Below are positions 1-8,070 of a DNA stretch of 64,000 bases, in pieces. The notes under the pieces were generated by a model, which was given only the letters and a program-made list of their open reading frames with translations, did not search any database and had not been told where the DNA came from. Source of the stretch: Streptomyces canus. Lineage in GTDB: Bacteria > Actinomycetota > Actinomycetes > Streptomycetales > Streptomycetaceae. Made by a program: the position numbers and the translations under genes. The DNA is taken from positions 7,378,001 through 7,442,000 of the forward strand of contig NZ_JAUSWW010000001.1 in assembly GCF_030815415.1 (NCBI RefSeq). The letters are read 5' to 3'. The stretch's first letter is position 1; each line of letters opens with the position of its first letter.

Positions 1-2
1 GC

Positions 3-302
3 ACGCCGTACGAGATCAGCGACGAGGAGTACGCGGCGAAGATCGAGGCGGTCGGCGAGGTCGACGTGCTGTGCACGCACATCCCGCCCGAGGTGCCGGA
101 GCTGGTCTACGACACCGTCGCGCGCCGCTTCGAGCGGGGCAGCCGGGCGCTGCTGGACGCGATCCGGCGCACCCGGCCCCGGTACGCCCTGTTCGGGCAC
201 GTCCATCAGCCACTGGCGCGACGGATGCGGATCGGGGCGACCGAGTGCGTCAACGTGGGGCACTTCGCGGGGAGTGGCAGGCCCTGGGCCCTGGAATGGT
301 GA
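3..302 (+). CDS. Metallophosphoesterase, C-terminal part (truncated by window edge)
   Basis: The reading frame is open from the first complete codon at position 3 and stops at 300-302, so only about the last 99 residues are present. The stretch LCTHIPPE followed about 40 residues later by FGHVHQP and then NVGHF is the end of a calcineurin-like phosphoesterase: the THIPPE and GHVH histidines are typical of the last metal-binding blocks of that fold. The substrate cannot be told from this part. The next gene lies about 100 nt downstream on the same strand. The family call is fairly sure; the specific role is unknown. Confidence 0.75.
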   Translation, partial: TPYEISDEEYAAKIEAVGEVDVLCTHIPPEVPELVYDTVARRFERGSRALLDAIRRTRPRYALFGHVHQPLARRMRIGATECVNVGHFAGSGRPWALEW

Positions 303-406
303 GTGGGCGGTGAAGTCGGGCGCTCACGTGCGCGGTAGCCTTCACGCTGCACACACGGGCGCAGCACGACCTGCCCTACCGGCCCGCATCTGGAGGAGCC
401 ACACCG

Positions 407-850
407 ATGGCGGAACACACCAGCTCGAGCATCACGATCGAGGCGGCACCGGCCGATGTCATGGGGGTGATCGCCGACTTCGCCCGCTACCCGGACTGGA
501 CCGGCGAGGTGAAGGAGGCGGAGGTCCTCGCGACCGACGCCCAGGGGCGTGCCGAACAGGTGCGGCTCGTCATGGACGCGGGGGCGATCAAGGACGACCA
601 GGTCCTGGGATACACGTGGACCGGTGAGAACGAGGTCTCCTGGACACTGGTGAAGTCCCAGATGCTGCGGTCGCTGGACGGGTCGTACATCCTGAAGCCG
701 GTGGCTAGCGGGTCGACCGAGGTCACCTATCTGCTGACGGTCGACGTCAAGATCCCGATGCTGGGGATGATCAAGCGCAAGGCCGAGAAGGTCATCATCG
801 ACCGGGCGCTGGCCGGGTTGAAGAAGCGCGTGGAGTCGGGGGCGAAGTAG
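407..850 (+). CDS. SRPBCC (START/polyketide-cyclase-like) protein, TB16.3-like
   Basis: This is a 147-residue single-domain protein. The beginning (SSSITIEAAPADVMGVIADFARYPDW) is the characteristic first strand and helix of the SRPBCC hydrophobic-ligand-binding fold, and the end has the long C-terminal helix (KRKAEKVIIDRALAGLKKRVE) that closes the cavity. An RBS (GGAGGAG) lies 8 nt before the ATG. It is followed after 20 nt by an ArsA-like ATPase; the same pair occurs in mycobacteria (TB16.3 next to an ArsA-like ATPase), which suggests a conserved shared function. The ligand is not known. It is soluble: no signal peptide or membrane segment is visible. Confidence 0.8.
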   Translation: MAEHTSSSITIEAAPADVMGVIADFARYPDWTGEVKEAEVLATDAQGRAEQVRLVMDAGAIKDDQVLGYTWTGENEVSWTLVKSQMLRSLDGSYILKPVASGSTEVTYLLTVDVKIPMLGMIKRKAEKVIIDRALAGLKKRVESGAK

Positions 851-870
851 GGGGACTACCGTTCAGTCCC

Positions 871-2052
871 ATGCGCACCCTCCTGATCACCGGGCCTGGC
901 GGTAGCGGTCGTACGACCGTCGCGGCCGCCACCGCTCTCGCCGCCGCCCTGTCCGGCGTTCGCACGCTCGTGCTGAGCGCCGATCGCACCGACAGCCTCG
1001 GCGCGGTGCTCGGAACGGCGACCGGGGCGACGCCCGTGCAGGTCCGAGAGGGGCTCACCGCGTGGCGGCCCGACGCCACCGCCGGGTTCCGGGACGACCT
1101 CGCCGCCTTCCAGGAGCGTGCCGCCAACGTCCTCGATCTCCTCGGTGCTTCCCGGCTGGACGCCGAGGAGGTCACCCCCCTCCCCGGCGCCGAGGAACTG
1201 ACCCTGCTGCGCGCCCTGCGCGACGCGGCCCTCTCCGAGCGGCACGAACTGCTCGTCGTGGACCTTCCGCCCACACCGCAGGCGCTCGCGCTGCTCGCCC
1301 TCCCCGAGGAACTCCGCCGCTATCTGCGCCGTCTCCTGCCGCCCGAGCGACAGGCGGCCCGTGCGCTGCGGCCCATGCTCGGACGGCTGGCCGGGGTGCC
1401 GATGCCCTCGGAGTGGCTGTACGAGACCGCCGCGCGGTGGGACACGGAGCTGGCCGCGGTCGAGGCGGTCGTCACGGACCGGAACACCGTCCTACGACTG
1501 GTCACCGAGCCCGGCCCGGCCGGCGCCGACGCCGTGCGCTCCGCCGGCCTCGCCCTCGCCCTGCGCGGTCTGCGCCCCGACGTTCTGGTGGCCAACCGGG
1601 TCCTGCCCGAGCAGGCGCACGACACCTGGCTCGCCGGTCTCGCCGCCCAGCAGCGCAAAGCGCTGGAGGAGTGGCAGGAGACGCACGACGTACGACCGGT
1701 CCGCCACCTCGGTCACGACCCGCGCGGCACCGACGACCTCGCCGCCCTCACCGTCCCCGGTGTCGACGACGACGCCACCTCCGCCGTCGAGTGGTCCATC
1801 GCCGACCGCCTCGCCGACGACGGTGTCAGCCGGGTCTTCGTCTGGCACATCCCGCTCCCCGGCGCGATACGCGACGAGCTCGACCTCATCCGGCGTGGCG
1901 ACGAACTCGTGGTCACCGCCGGGCAGTTCCGCCGTATCGTGCCCCTTCCCTCCGCACTGCGGCGCTGCACCGTCGCCGGCGCCGCCCTGCGCGAGGGGGA
2001 ACTGTGCATCCGGTTCGCGCCGGATCCCGACCTCTGGCCGGAGACACGGTGA
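871..2052 (+). CDS. ArsA/GET3-like P-loop ATPase with C-terminal HSP20-like domain
   Basis: The 393-residue protein starts with a deviant Walker A of the ArsA/MinD class, GPGGSGRTT at residues 8-16; the usual lysines at the second position and before TT are proline and arginine. A Walker-B-like LLVVDLPPTPQAL follows near residue 130. The last 80 residues (FVWHIPLPGAIRDELDLIRRGDELVV and following) match the HSP20-like domain attached to ArsA proteins of actinobacteria. It probably moves or matures a hydrophobic client rather than pumping arsenite; no arsenic genes are nearby. A -10-like TACCGT at 857-862 lies 8 nt before the ATG and no good RBS is close, so the message may be leaderless. The partner is probably the SRPBCC protein just upstream. 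Confidence 0.75.
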   Translation: MRTLLITGPGGSGRTTVAAATALAAALSGVRTLVLSADRTDSLGAVLGTATGATPVQVREGLTAWRPDATAGFRDDLAAFQERAANVLDLLGASRLDAEEVTPLPGAEELTLLRALRDAALSERHELLVVDLPPTPQALALLALPEELRRYLRRLLPPERQAARALRPMLGRLAGVPMPSEWLYETAARWDTELAAVEAVVTDRNTVLRLVTEPGPAGADAVRSAGLALALRGLRPDVLVANRVLPEQAHDTWLAGLAAQQRKALEEWQETHDVRPVRHLGHDPRGTDDLAALTVPGVDDDATSAVEWSIADRLADDGVSRVFVWHIPLPGAIRDELDLIRRGDELVVTAGQFRRIVPLPSALRRCTVAGAALREGELCIRFAPDPDLWPETR

Positions 2053-2109
2053 ACGTGGTACGCCCATTCGGGTAACGTCGTAGGGACGAACCGCAGTCAG
2101 GAGTCCGTC

Positions 2110-2607
2110 ATGAGCGAAGAGCTCCCCCCGTCAGACGCCGCCGGTCGTGAGGCTGTCGACGAGGTGCGGGCCACCGACGCCGACGCCTGGGCGACGGCGT
2201 GTGCCGAGGATCTCGCGGCGGAGAAGGCCCGCCGTCGCGCCGAGTACGGCCAGCCCGCGGGCTCGGCCGCCGAGGAGCTGCGCAAGCTCGTCGACGCCGT
2301 CACCGACAAGCTGTCCTCGATCCAGTCGCCCCTTTTCGGAGCGGTCGCGGGACCTGCCGCCCAGCAGGTGGTGCACCAGGTCGTCCAGCAGGCCAAGGCC
2401 GCCGTCGAGCCCGTCATCGAGCGCAACCCGGACGTCTTCGACCACCTGGCCGCGGCGGGCACCGAACTGCTCGCCGCCTACCGCTCCGCCGTCCAGGCCC
2501 AGGAGCAGCGCTGGACCCAGCGGACCACCGATCAGAAGGACCCGGAAAAGCCCCGCCAGGACCGGGGCGACGACTCCGGCCCGGGCGAGCGCATCGACCT
2601 GGACTAG
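2110..2607 (+). CDS. DUF5304-type hypothetical protein upstream of glkA
   Basis: This is a 165-residue acidic protein with no signal peptide or membrane segment. Residues 40-115 are predicted to be helical (EELRKLVDAVTDKLSSIQSPLFG, then AAQQVVHQVVQQAKAAVEPVIE), and the last 30 residues are charged and disordered. I recognise it as the small conserved Streptomyces protein found before glucokinase (DUF5304 from memory). An RBS (AGGAG) at 2099-2103 supports the ATG. A -10-like TAACGT lies at about 2071-2076. glkA follows after 54 nt, so readthrough into glkA is likely. No function is known. Confidence 0.7.
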   Translation: MSEELPPSDAAGREAVDEVRATDADAWATACAEDLAAEKARRRAEYGQPAGSAAEELRKLVDAVTDKLSSIQSPLFGAVAGPAAQQVVHQVVQQAKAAVEPVIERNPDVFDHLAAAGTELLAAYRSAVQAQEQRWTQRTTDQKDPEKPRQDRGDDSGPGERIDLD

Positions 2608-2661
2608 AGCGCCCTCGGGTACGGTGGGCCGTAGCGGGGCTCGACCGAAACTGAGGGATTC

Positions 2662-3615
2662 ATGGGACTCACCATCGGCGTCGATATCGGCGGCACGAAG
2701 ATCGCGGCCGGCGTGGTCGATGAGGAAGGCAACATCCTCTCGACCCACAAGGTGCCGACCCCGGGCACGCCCGAGGGCATCGTGGACGCCATCGCCTCCG
2801 CGGTGGACGGCGCGCGTGCCGGGCACGAGATCGTCGGCGTGGGTATCGGTGCGGCCGGTTACGTCAACCGGCAGCGCTCGGAGGTCTACTTCGCACCCAA
2901 CATCGACTGGCGCAACGAGCCGTTGAAGGACAAGGTCGAGGCCCGCGTGGGCCTCCCCGTCGTCGTCGAGAACGACGCCAACGCGGCCGCGTGGGGCGAG
3001 TACAGGTTCGGCGCCGGCAAGGGCCACCGCAACGTCATCTGCATCACGCTCGGCACCGGCCTCGGCGGCGGCATCATCATCGGCAACAAGCTGCGCCGCG
3101 GCCACTTCGGTGTCGCCGCCGAGTTCGGCCACATCCGGATGGTCCCGGACGGCCTGATGTGCGGCTGCGGCTCGCAGGGCTGCTGGGAGCAGTACGCGTC
3201 GGGGCGGGCGCTGGTGAGGTACGCCAAGCAGCGCGCCAACGCCACCCCGGAGAACGCCGAGCTCCTCCTCGGCCTCGGCGACGGCAGCCCCGACGGCATC
3301 GAGGGCAAGCACATCTCCATGGCCGCCCGCCAGGGCGACCCGGTCGCCGTGGACTCCTACCGTGAGCTCGCCCGCTGGGCCGGCGCCGGCCTCGCCGACC
3401 TCGCCTCCCTCTTCGACCCGTCCGCCTTCATCGTCGGCGGCGGCCTCTCGGACGAGGGCGAACTGGTCCTCGACCCGATCCGCAAGTCCTACAAGCGCTG
3501 GCTGGTCGGCGGCAACTGGCGCCCGGTGGCAGATGTGATCGCGGCCCAACTGGGCAACAAGGCCGGACTGGTGGGCGCGGCAGACCTGGCAAGGGAACCC
3601 GACCCGATCATGTGA
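2662..3615 (+). CDS. glkA: Glucokinase (ROK family)
   Basis: GlkA phosphorylates glucose with ATP to glucose 6-phosphate and in Streptomyces is also needed for carbon catabolite repression (established for S. coelicolor GlkA). The 317 residues match that enzyme almost word for word and have its length. Visible motifs are the phosphate-binding DIGGTK (8-13), ENDAN (103-107, catalytic Asp105), GTGLGGG (131-137) and the ROK zinc site His157, Cys167, Cys169, Cys174 in CGCGSQGC. GAGGGA before the ATG is a good RBS. A -10-like TACGGT at 2620-2625 could give glkA its own promoter in addition to readthrough from the DUF5304 gene. Confidence 0.97.
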   Translation: MGLTIGVDIGGTKIAAGVVDEEGNILSTHKVPTPGTPEGIVDAIASAVDGARAGHEIVGVGIGAAGYVNRQRSEVYFAPNIDWRNEPLKDKVEARVGLPVVVENDANAAAWGEYRFGAGKGHRNVICITLGTGLGGGIIIGNKLRRGHFGVAAEFGHIRMVPDGLMCGCGSQGCWEQYASGRALVRYAKQRANATPENAELLLGLGDGSPDGIEGKHISMAARQGDPVAVDSYRELARWAGAGLADLASLFDPSAFIVGGGLSDEGELVLDPIRKSYKRWLVGGNWRPVADVIAAQLGNKAGLVGAADLAREPDPIM

Positions 3616-3637
3616 TGCCGGGCAGGTGGACATGCCT

Positions 3638-3703
3638 AGGGGCGCGGGGAACTGCGCGACAAGCCACGACGATCCGGCAGTCGCACATCTCCCTCGCGCC
3701 CCT
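3638..3703. repeat. Dispersed Streptomyces palindromic intergenic element
   Basis: A 66-bp imperfect palindrome begins AGGGGCGCGGGGA (3638-3650) and ends TCCCTCGCGCCCCT (3690-3703); the next parts, ACTGC (3651-3655) and GCAGT (3677-3681), also pair. From memory, near-identical copies (the GGGGCGCGGGGAACTGCGCGA core) occur many times between genes in Streptomyces genomes. It lies between glkA and the next gene and may act as a terminator or be a non-autonomous repeat. The palindrome is seen directly; the dispersed nature is recalled, not tested here. Confidence 0.7.
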
Positions 3704-3728
3704 CGTCATCAGGCGTAAATTGCTCATC

Positions 3729-4451
3729 ATGGCGCCCGACGATTCCACCCTCGTCCGAGTCCTGAGCTACAACATCCGCTCCATGCGGGACGACACCGAC
3801 GCGTTGGCCAGAGTCATCCGCGCCTGCGCCCCGGACCTCGTACTGGTCCAAGAAGCCCCCCGCTTCTTCCGCTGGCGCAAGAAACTCGCCCGCCTGGCCC
3901 GCGCCGCGGACCTCGTCACCCTCACCGGCGGCGCCACAGCCGCAGGACCGGCGATCCTGTGCAACCTCCGCACCACGGTCGAGCGCACGGAAGACGTCCT
4001 TCTCCCGCTCACGCCAGGACAGCACCGACGCGGTTTCGCCACCGCGGTCGTCTGGATCGGCGGCGCCCGCCTCGGCGTCCTCAGCTGCCATCTCTCCCTG
4101 CGGAAGGACGAGCGCTACGAGCAGGGCGGCATGCTCCTGGACCGCCTGGCCGCACTGGGCGTGGAGCACGCGATCGCGGGCGGCGACCTCAACGAGCGCC
4201 CCGGCGGCCGCACGTTCACCCGTCTCTCCGACACCCTCCAGGACGGCTGGGTCACGGCCCCCGACGGCGCCGAGCACACCTGGACCCGCACCGAACCCCA
4301 CCAGCGCATCGACGCGATCTTCGCGACGAAGGGCATCGAGGTGCTCGGCTGCGGCGTACCGCTCGAACTCCCCGGCGTCACCGGGACAGACTTGAGGGCG
4401 GCCACGGACCATCTTCCGGTCCTGGCCACCCTCAGAGTTCCGGCGGGCTGA
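3729..4451 (+). CDS. Endonuclease/exonuclease/phosphatase family protein
   Basis: The 240-residue protein is a single EEP domain (DNase I/exonuclease III/phosphodiesterase fold). Key residues are visible in order: Asn15 in LSYNIR, Glu42 in LVQEAP, His121 in SCHLSL, Asp153/Asn155 in GGDLNERPG, Asp195 in RIDAIF and Asp227/His228 in TDHLP, so metal and catalytic residues are intact. No signal peptide is visible. The substrate (DNA, RNA, phosphoinositide or another phosphodiester) cannot be told. I chose the ATG at 3729; the frame is open to 3612, but that would place the start inside the palindromic repeat and overlapping glkA. It converges with the next, minus-strand genes. Confidence 0.8.
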   Translation: MAPDDSTLVRVLSYNIRSMRDDTDALARVIRACAPDLVLVQEAPRFFRWRKKLARLARAADLVTLTGGATAAGPAILCNLRTTVERTEDVLLPLTPGQHRRGFATAVVWIGGARLGVLSCHLSLRKDERYEQGGMLLDRLAALGVEHAIAGGDLNERPGGRTFTRLSDTLQDGWVTAPDGAEHTWTRTEPHQRIDAIFATKGIEVLGCGVPLELPGVTGTDLRAATDHLPVLATLRVPAG

Positions 4452-4454
4452 GCC

Positions 4455-5027
4455 TCAGACGACCGCTCCGCGCCCCGGGTCGTCGTCCTCGTCCTCATCC
4501 GTCCGCATCCGCATCACCAGCGTCGCGAACCCGCCCAGGAAACCGCCGATGCCGATGGTGGCGAGCCACCAGGTCATGTCCCAGCTGAGCAGTATCGCCA
4601 GCAGGAGCAGCAGAGGGCCGCCCAGGACTGCCAGCCACGCGAACTTCGCGGTGGTGTCCGCGGCCGGCAGCGGCGGCGGCTCCGGCGGGACGAAGTGGCC
4701 CTCGTCGTCCTCGTCGAAGTCCTCCTCCACCGGCTCGGGAGCCGTGTAGTCACGCGGGCCGACACCGGGAGCGAAGGCGACGGAGCTGCCCAGCGGCTTG
4801 GCCGAGGCGGGCTTCTCCGGCTTCTCGTCCTCCTTCGGCTCCTCCGAGTTGGTCTCCGGCTCCAGCAGCGCCAGGTCCTCCACCGACTTGAACGGCTTGG
4901 CGCCCGGCGGATCCTTCGGCTCCTCGCCGTACCCGGCGACGATCGCCGCCCAGGCGGCCGCCTCGTCGAAGGGCACGCCCTGCTCGTCCGGCTCGCGGTC
5001 CTCGCGGTCGGAGTCGTGCTCAGCCAC
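4455..5027 (-). CDS. Two-TM membrane protein with acidic disordered N-terminus
   Basis: This 190-residue protein has a long acidic, proline-rich cytoplasmic region (about residues 1-125, including a FDEAAAWAAIVAGYGEEP block) followed by two adjacent membrane helices (LAVLGGPLLLLLAILLSW and WLATIGIGGFLGGFATLVM) and an Asp/Glu-rich tail. The frame is open further upstream, but the GTG at 5027 is preceded by AAGGGA and overlaps the end of the upstream hydrolase gene by 8 nt, which fits translational coupling. Function is unknown. It ends 3 nt from the stop of the convergent EEP gene. Confidence 0.75.
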   Translation of the reverse strand: MAEHDSDREDREPDEQGVPFDEAAAWAAIVAGYGEEPKDPPGAKPFKSVEDLALLEPETNSEEPKEDEKPEKPASAKPLGSSVAFAPGVGPRDYTAPEPVEEDFDEDDEGHFVPPEPPPLPAADTTAKFAWLAVLGGPLLLLLAILLSWDMTWWLATIGIGGFLGGFATLVMRMRTDEDEDDDPGRGAVV

Positions 5028-5799
5028 GTGCGGCCGTCCCTTCCTTGCCGATACCGGTTGCGAGCCGGCCGATGAACGCGAAGCTCTCCTCGAAGATCCG
5101 CTCCGCGTCATGGTCCAACGTCGCCACGTGGTAACTCTGTTCCAGCACGATCTCCGATACGTCCGTCGACGACACCCGGCTCAGCACGCGCGCGGAATCG
5201 GCCGCCGGCACCACGTGGTCCTCGGCGCTGCGCAGGACCAGCAGCGGCTGGGTGACCTGCGCAAGCTCACCGTCGACCAGGCGGAAGAACTGCCGCAGGG
5301 AGTGCGCGGAGTGCAGCGGCACCCGGGTGTACCCCAGCTCGTGGGCGCCCTCCTTGGCGATGTCGTCGGCGATCCCCGGCGTCGTCCGCAGCAGATGGCG
5401 CACCACCGGAAGGGCGTAGGGCGCGAGGCCGTGCATACGGTTCGCCGGGTTGACGACCACCACTCCGCGCACCGCGTCGCCGTGCTTGGCGGCCAGCCGC
5501 AGGGCGAGGGCGCCGCCCATGGACAGACCCGCCACGAACACCTGGGCACAGCGCTCGCGCAGGGCCCGCAGCTCGCGGTCCACCTCGGCGTACCAGTCCT
5601 GCCAGCCGGTGAGTGCCATGTCCTCCCAGCGGGTGCCGTGCCCCGGAAGGAGAGGCAGCGACACGGTGAGACCGCGCTCGGCGAGGTACTCCGCCCAGGG
5701 GCGCAGCGACTGCGGGGAACCGGTGAAGCCGTGACAGAGGAGGACGCCTGTCTCCCCGCCCTCGTGGCGGAACGGCTCGGCTCCAGCAAGGACCGGCAC
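5020..5799 (-). CDS. Alpha/beta hydrolase, carboxylesterase/monoacylglycerol lipase type
   Basis: This 259-residue hydrolase has the oxyanion-hole motif CHGFTGSP near residue 23, the nucleophile elbow GLSMGG with Ser93, Asp194 in SAEDHVVP and His224 in EQSYHVATLD, a complete triad resembling Est30-type carboxylesterases. It is cytosolic. The frame also offers an ATG at 5817, but there is no RBS before it, whereas AGGAGA lies 6 nt before the GTG at 5799, so I prefer the GTG. The gene is cotranscribed with the membrane protein that overlaps its end, and it is divergent from a PlsC-like acyltransferase; both suggest a lipid connection, which is inference. Confidence 0.85.
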   Translation of the reverse strand: MPVLAGAEPFRHEGGETGVLLCHGFTGSPQSLRPWAEYLAERGLTVSLPLLPGHGTRWEDMALTGWQDWYAEVDRELRALRERCAQVFVAGLSMGGALALRLAAKHGDAVRGVVVVNPANRMHGLAPYALPVVRHLLRTTPGIADDIAKEGAHELGYTRVPLHSAHSLRQFFRLVDGELAQVTQPLLVLRSAEDHVVPAADSARVLSRVSSTDVSEIVLEQSYHVATLDHDAERIFEESFAFIGRLATGIGKEGTAARG

Positions 5800-5944
5800 C
5801 TTCGGTCTCCTGTTCATGAGAAGGATGTGAACGAGTCCAGGTGAGGTTCACCGTACGCGACCGCACTGACACCGACCAGGGTCGTCGGGCCCTTTGCCAG
5901 CGCTCCGGGTTAAGGTCTCACCGACAGACACAGGAGGCACGGGG

Positions 5945-6706
5945 TTGTTGTACGGAACCATGAAGGTCGCCATCGGCGGGCCGCTGAAGGTCGCCTTCAG
6001 GCCCTGGGTGGAAGGCCTCGAGAACATCCCTGACGCGGGCCCCGCGATCCTGGCGAGCAACCACCTGTCCTTCTCGGACTCCTTCTTCCTGCCCGCGGTC
6101 CTGGACCGCAAGGTCACCTTCATCGCCAAGGCGGAGTACTTCACCACGCCAGGGCTGAAGGGCCGGCTCACGGCCGCGTTCTTCAAGGGCGCCGGGCAGC
6201 TCCCCGTGGACCGCTCCGGTGCGCGCGGCGCGGGCGAGGCGGCGGTCAAGGCCGGCATCGAGGTGCTGGAGCGCGGTGAGCTGTTCGGGATCTACCCGGA
6301 GGGCACGCGCTCGCCCGACGGCCGCCTCTACCGGGGCAAGCCGGGCGGCCTCGCGCGCGTGGCGCTCGCCACCGGCGCGCCCGTCATCCCGGTCGCCATG
6401 ATCGACACCGAGAAGATCCAGCCGCCCGGGCAGGTGATGCCCAAGCTGATGCGGCCGGGCATCCGCATCGGCCGGCCCCTGGACTTCACCCGGTACCAGG
6501 GCATGGAGCACGACCGTTTCGTGCTGCGCGCGGTGACCGACGAGGTCATGTACGAAATCATGAAGCTCTCCGGCCAGGAGTACGTCGACATGTACGCGAC
6601 CGCCGCCAAGCGGCAGATCGCGGACGCGGCCAAGGCCGAGAAGGAAGCGGAGAAGGCGGCGAAGGCCGCACTCGCGAAGGCTGAGAAGGAACGCTCCGAG
6701 TCCTAG
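5945..6706 (+). CDS. 1-acyl-sn-glycerol-3-phosphate acyltransferase family (PlsC-like)
   Basis: The enzyme would transfer an acyl group to lysophosphatidate or a related acceptor on the inner membrane face. Both family motifs are intact: NHLSFSD (His40-x4-Asp45) and EGTRSPDG (118-125). The C-terminal 40 residues form a Lys/Glu/Ala-rich helix (KAEKEAEKAAKAALAKAEKE) that may lie on the membrane or act as a coil. TTG codons at 5945 and 5948 sit 7-10 nt after a perfect AGGAGG (5932-5937), so I start there; the ATG at 5960 is too far. A mycobacterial homologue lies in a syntenic place near aroG and pknL. Substrate specificity is not deducible. Confidence 0.85.
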   Translation: MLYGTMKVAIGGPLKVAFRPWVEGLENIPDAGPAILASNHLSFSDSFFLPAVLDRKVTFIAKAEYFTTPGLKGRLTAAFFKGAGQLPVDRSGARGAGEAAVKAGIEVLERGELFGIYPEGTRSPDGRLYRGKPGGLARVALATGAPVIPVAMIDTEKIQPPGQVMPKLMRPGIRIGRPLDFTRYQGMEHDRFVLRAVTDEVMYEIMKLSGQEYVDMYATAAKRQIADAAKAEKEAEKAAKAALAKAEKERSES

Positions 6707-6749
6707 CGGGACTTCGGGGCCGGGGGTGGGGAGTGAGCCGGAGGGCGCG

Positions 6750-6815
6750 CCGAGATCGGGACCGCGAGCGCGCGGAGGCCCGAAGGGCTGAGCACGGTCG
6801 CGGTCCCGGCCTCGG
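6750..6815 (+). ncRNA. Long stem-loop in the leader of the sensor kinase gene
   Basis: Between the acyltransferase stop and the kinase start lies a 66-nt foldback: CCGAG (6750-6754)/CTCGG (6811-6815), a 3x3 internal loop, a 10-bp perfect stem (6758-6767/6798-6807), and an inner GCCC-GAA-GGGC hairpin (6778-6788). It may be the acyltransferase terminator or a leader RNA; there is no T-run. Only the pairing is seen; its role is inference. Confidence 0.45.
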
Positions 6816-6855
6816 CTGAAGCGCCCGGAGGCGAACGACCAGAAAAGGGGGGGGC

Positions 6856-8070
6856 ATGGCCAGGCGTGAGCGTGTGATGAGGATGTCGGTGGAGCTGCCG
6901 CTGTGGCGCGCGCTCACCGGATACCGGGTGCTGACCATGCTGTACGCGGTCGGACTGTTCGCCACCAACTACGAGAACTACGATCGCCCGGGCATCGCCG
7001 TCGCGTACTACGTCGTCCTGTGCGGCTGGACGCTCGCCACCCTGCCCCGGGTCCAGAACGAGGCCGCCTGCACCAAGCGCTTCCTGGCCGTGGACCTCGC
7101 CGTCGCGGTCACCGGCATCCTCCTGACCCCGCTGGCCGTCAACGACCACCACATCGACACCGGCGGGCCCACCCTGCCGTCGATATGGACCGCCGGCTCG
7201 GTCCTCGCGTACGCCATCAAGGGCGGCTGGCGCTGGGCCGCGTTCGCCTCCACACCGGTCGCCGCCGCCAACCTGATCGAGCGCGGCCAACCGGCCCGGG
7301 ACACCGTCCACAACGTCATCCTCGTCTGGGTCGCCTCCATCGCCATCGGCTACGTCGTCGAGGTCGCCCGCGCCTCCGAGCGCACCCTGGCCCGCGCCCT
7401 GGAGATCGAGGCCGCGACCAGGGAGCGGGAGCGGCTCGCGCGGGACATCCACGACAGCGTGCTCCAGGTGCTCGCCATGGTGCAGCGGCGCGGTGCCGTC
7501 ATCGGCGGCGAGGCGGCCGAGCTGGGCCGGATGGCCGGCGAGCAGGAGGTGGCGCTGCGCACGCTGGTCTCCGGCGGGCTGAGGCCCGTCTCGTGGGTCT
7601 CGGAGGACGCGGCCCAGGGGGCGGTCGTGCGGGCCGTCGACGAGCCGGATCCCGAGGGTCCCGTCGATCTTCGCGCGCTGCTCGCCCCGTTCGCCGCCGC
7701 CAAGGTCAGCTTCGCCGAGCCCGGCGCCCCGGTGGAACTGCCCCCGGCCGCCGCGGAGGAGCTGGCCGCCGCGGTGGGGGCCGCCCTGGACAACGTACGG
7801 AAGCATGCCGGTGAGCACGCGCGCGCGTGGATCCTCGTCGAGGACGAGCCCGACGAGGTCGTGGTGACCGTACGGGACGACGGGCCCGGCATCCCCGAGG
7901 GGCGGCTCGCGCAGGCCGAGGGGGAGGGGCGGATGGGGGTGGCCCTGTCGATCCGGGGGCGGTTGGGCGAACTCGGCGGCAGCGCCGAACTGATCTCTGT
8001 GCCCGGGCAGGGCACGGAGGTCGAGCTGAAGGTACCGAAGGTTTCACGGGGGAAGGCAGGACAGCGATGA
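6856..8070 (+). CDS. macS: Sensor histidine kinase, MacS-like
   Basis: The 404-residue kinase has several N-terminal membrane helices (about residues 20-175), a short coiled linker, a NarL-type HisKA_3 box with phosphoacceptor His199 in RLARDIHDSVLQ, and an HATPase domain with DNVRKHAG (N box) and DDGPGIPEGR (G1). It ends in an ATGA overlap with its response regulator gene. It corresponds to the MacRS system of S. coelicolor, reported to control morphogenesis and actinorhodin production; the sensed signal is not known. The ATG at 6856 follows a run of nine G. The family is sure; the Mac name rests on remembered similarity and gene context. Confidence 0.85.
   Translation: MARRERVMRMSVELPLWRALTGYRVLTMLYAVGLFATNYENYDRPGIAVAYYVVLCGWTLATLPRVQNEAACTKRFLAVDLAVAVTGILLTPLAVNDHHIDTGGPTLPSIWTAGSVLAYAIKGGWRWAAFASTPVAAANLIERGQPARDTVHNVILVWVASIAIGYVVEVARASERTLARALEIEAATRERERLARDIHDSVLQVLAMVQRRGAVIGGEAAELGRMAGEQEVALRTLVSGGLRPVSWVSEDAAQGAVVRAVDEPDPEGPVDLRALLAPFAAAKVSFAEPGAPVELPPAAAEELAAAVGAALDNVRKHAGEHARAWILVEDEPDEVVVTVRDDGPGIPEGRLAQAEGEGRMGVALSIRGRLGELGGSAELISVPGQGTEVELKVPKVSRGKAGQR

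Noticed and set aside
2131..3633. Minus-strand ORF of 500 codons opposite glkA
   Set aside because: Antisense shadow; glkA is intact and unmistakable on the plus strand.
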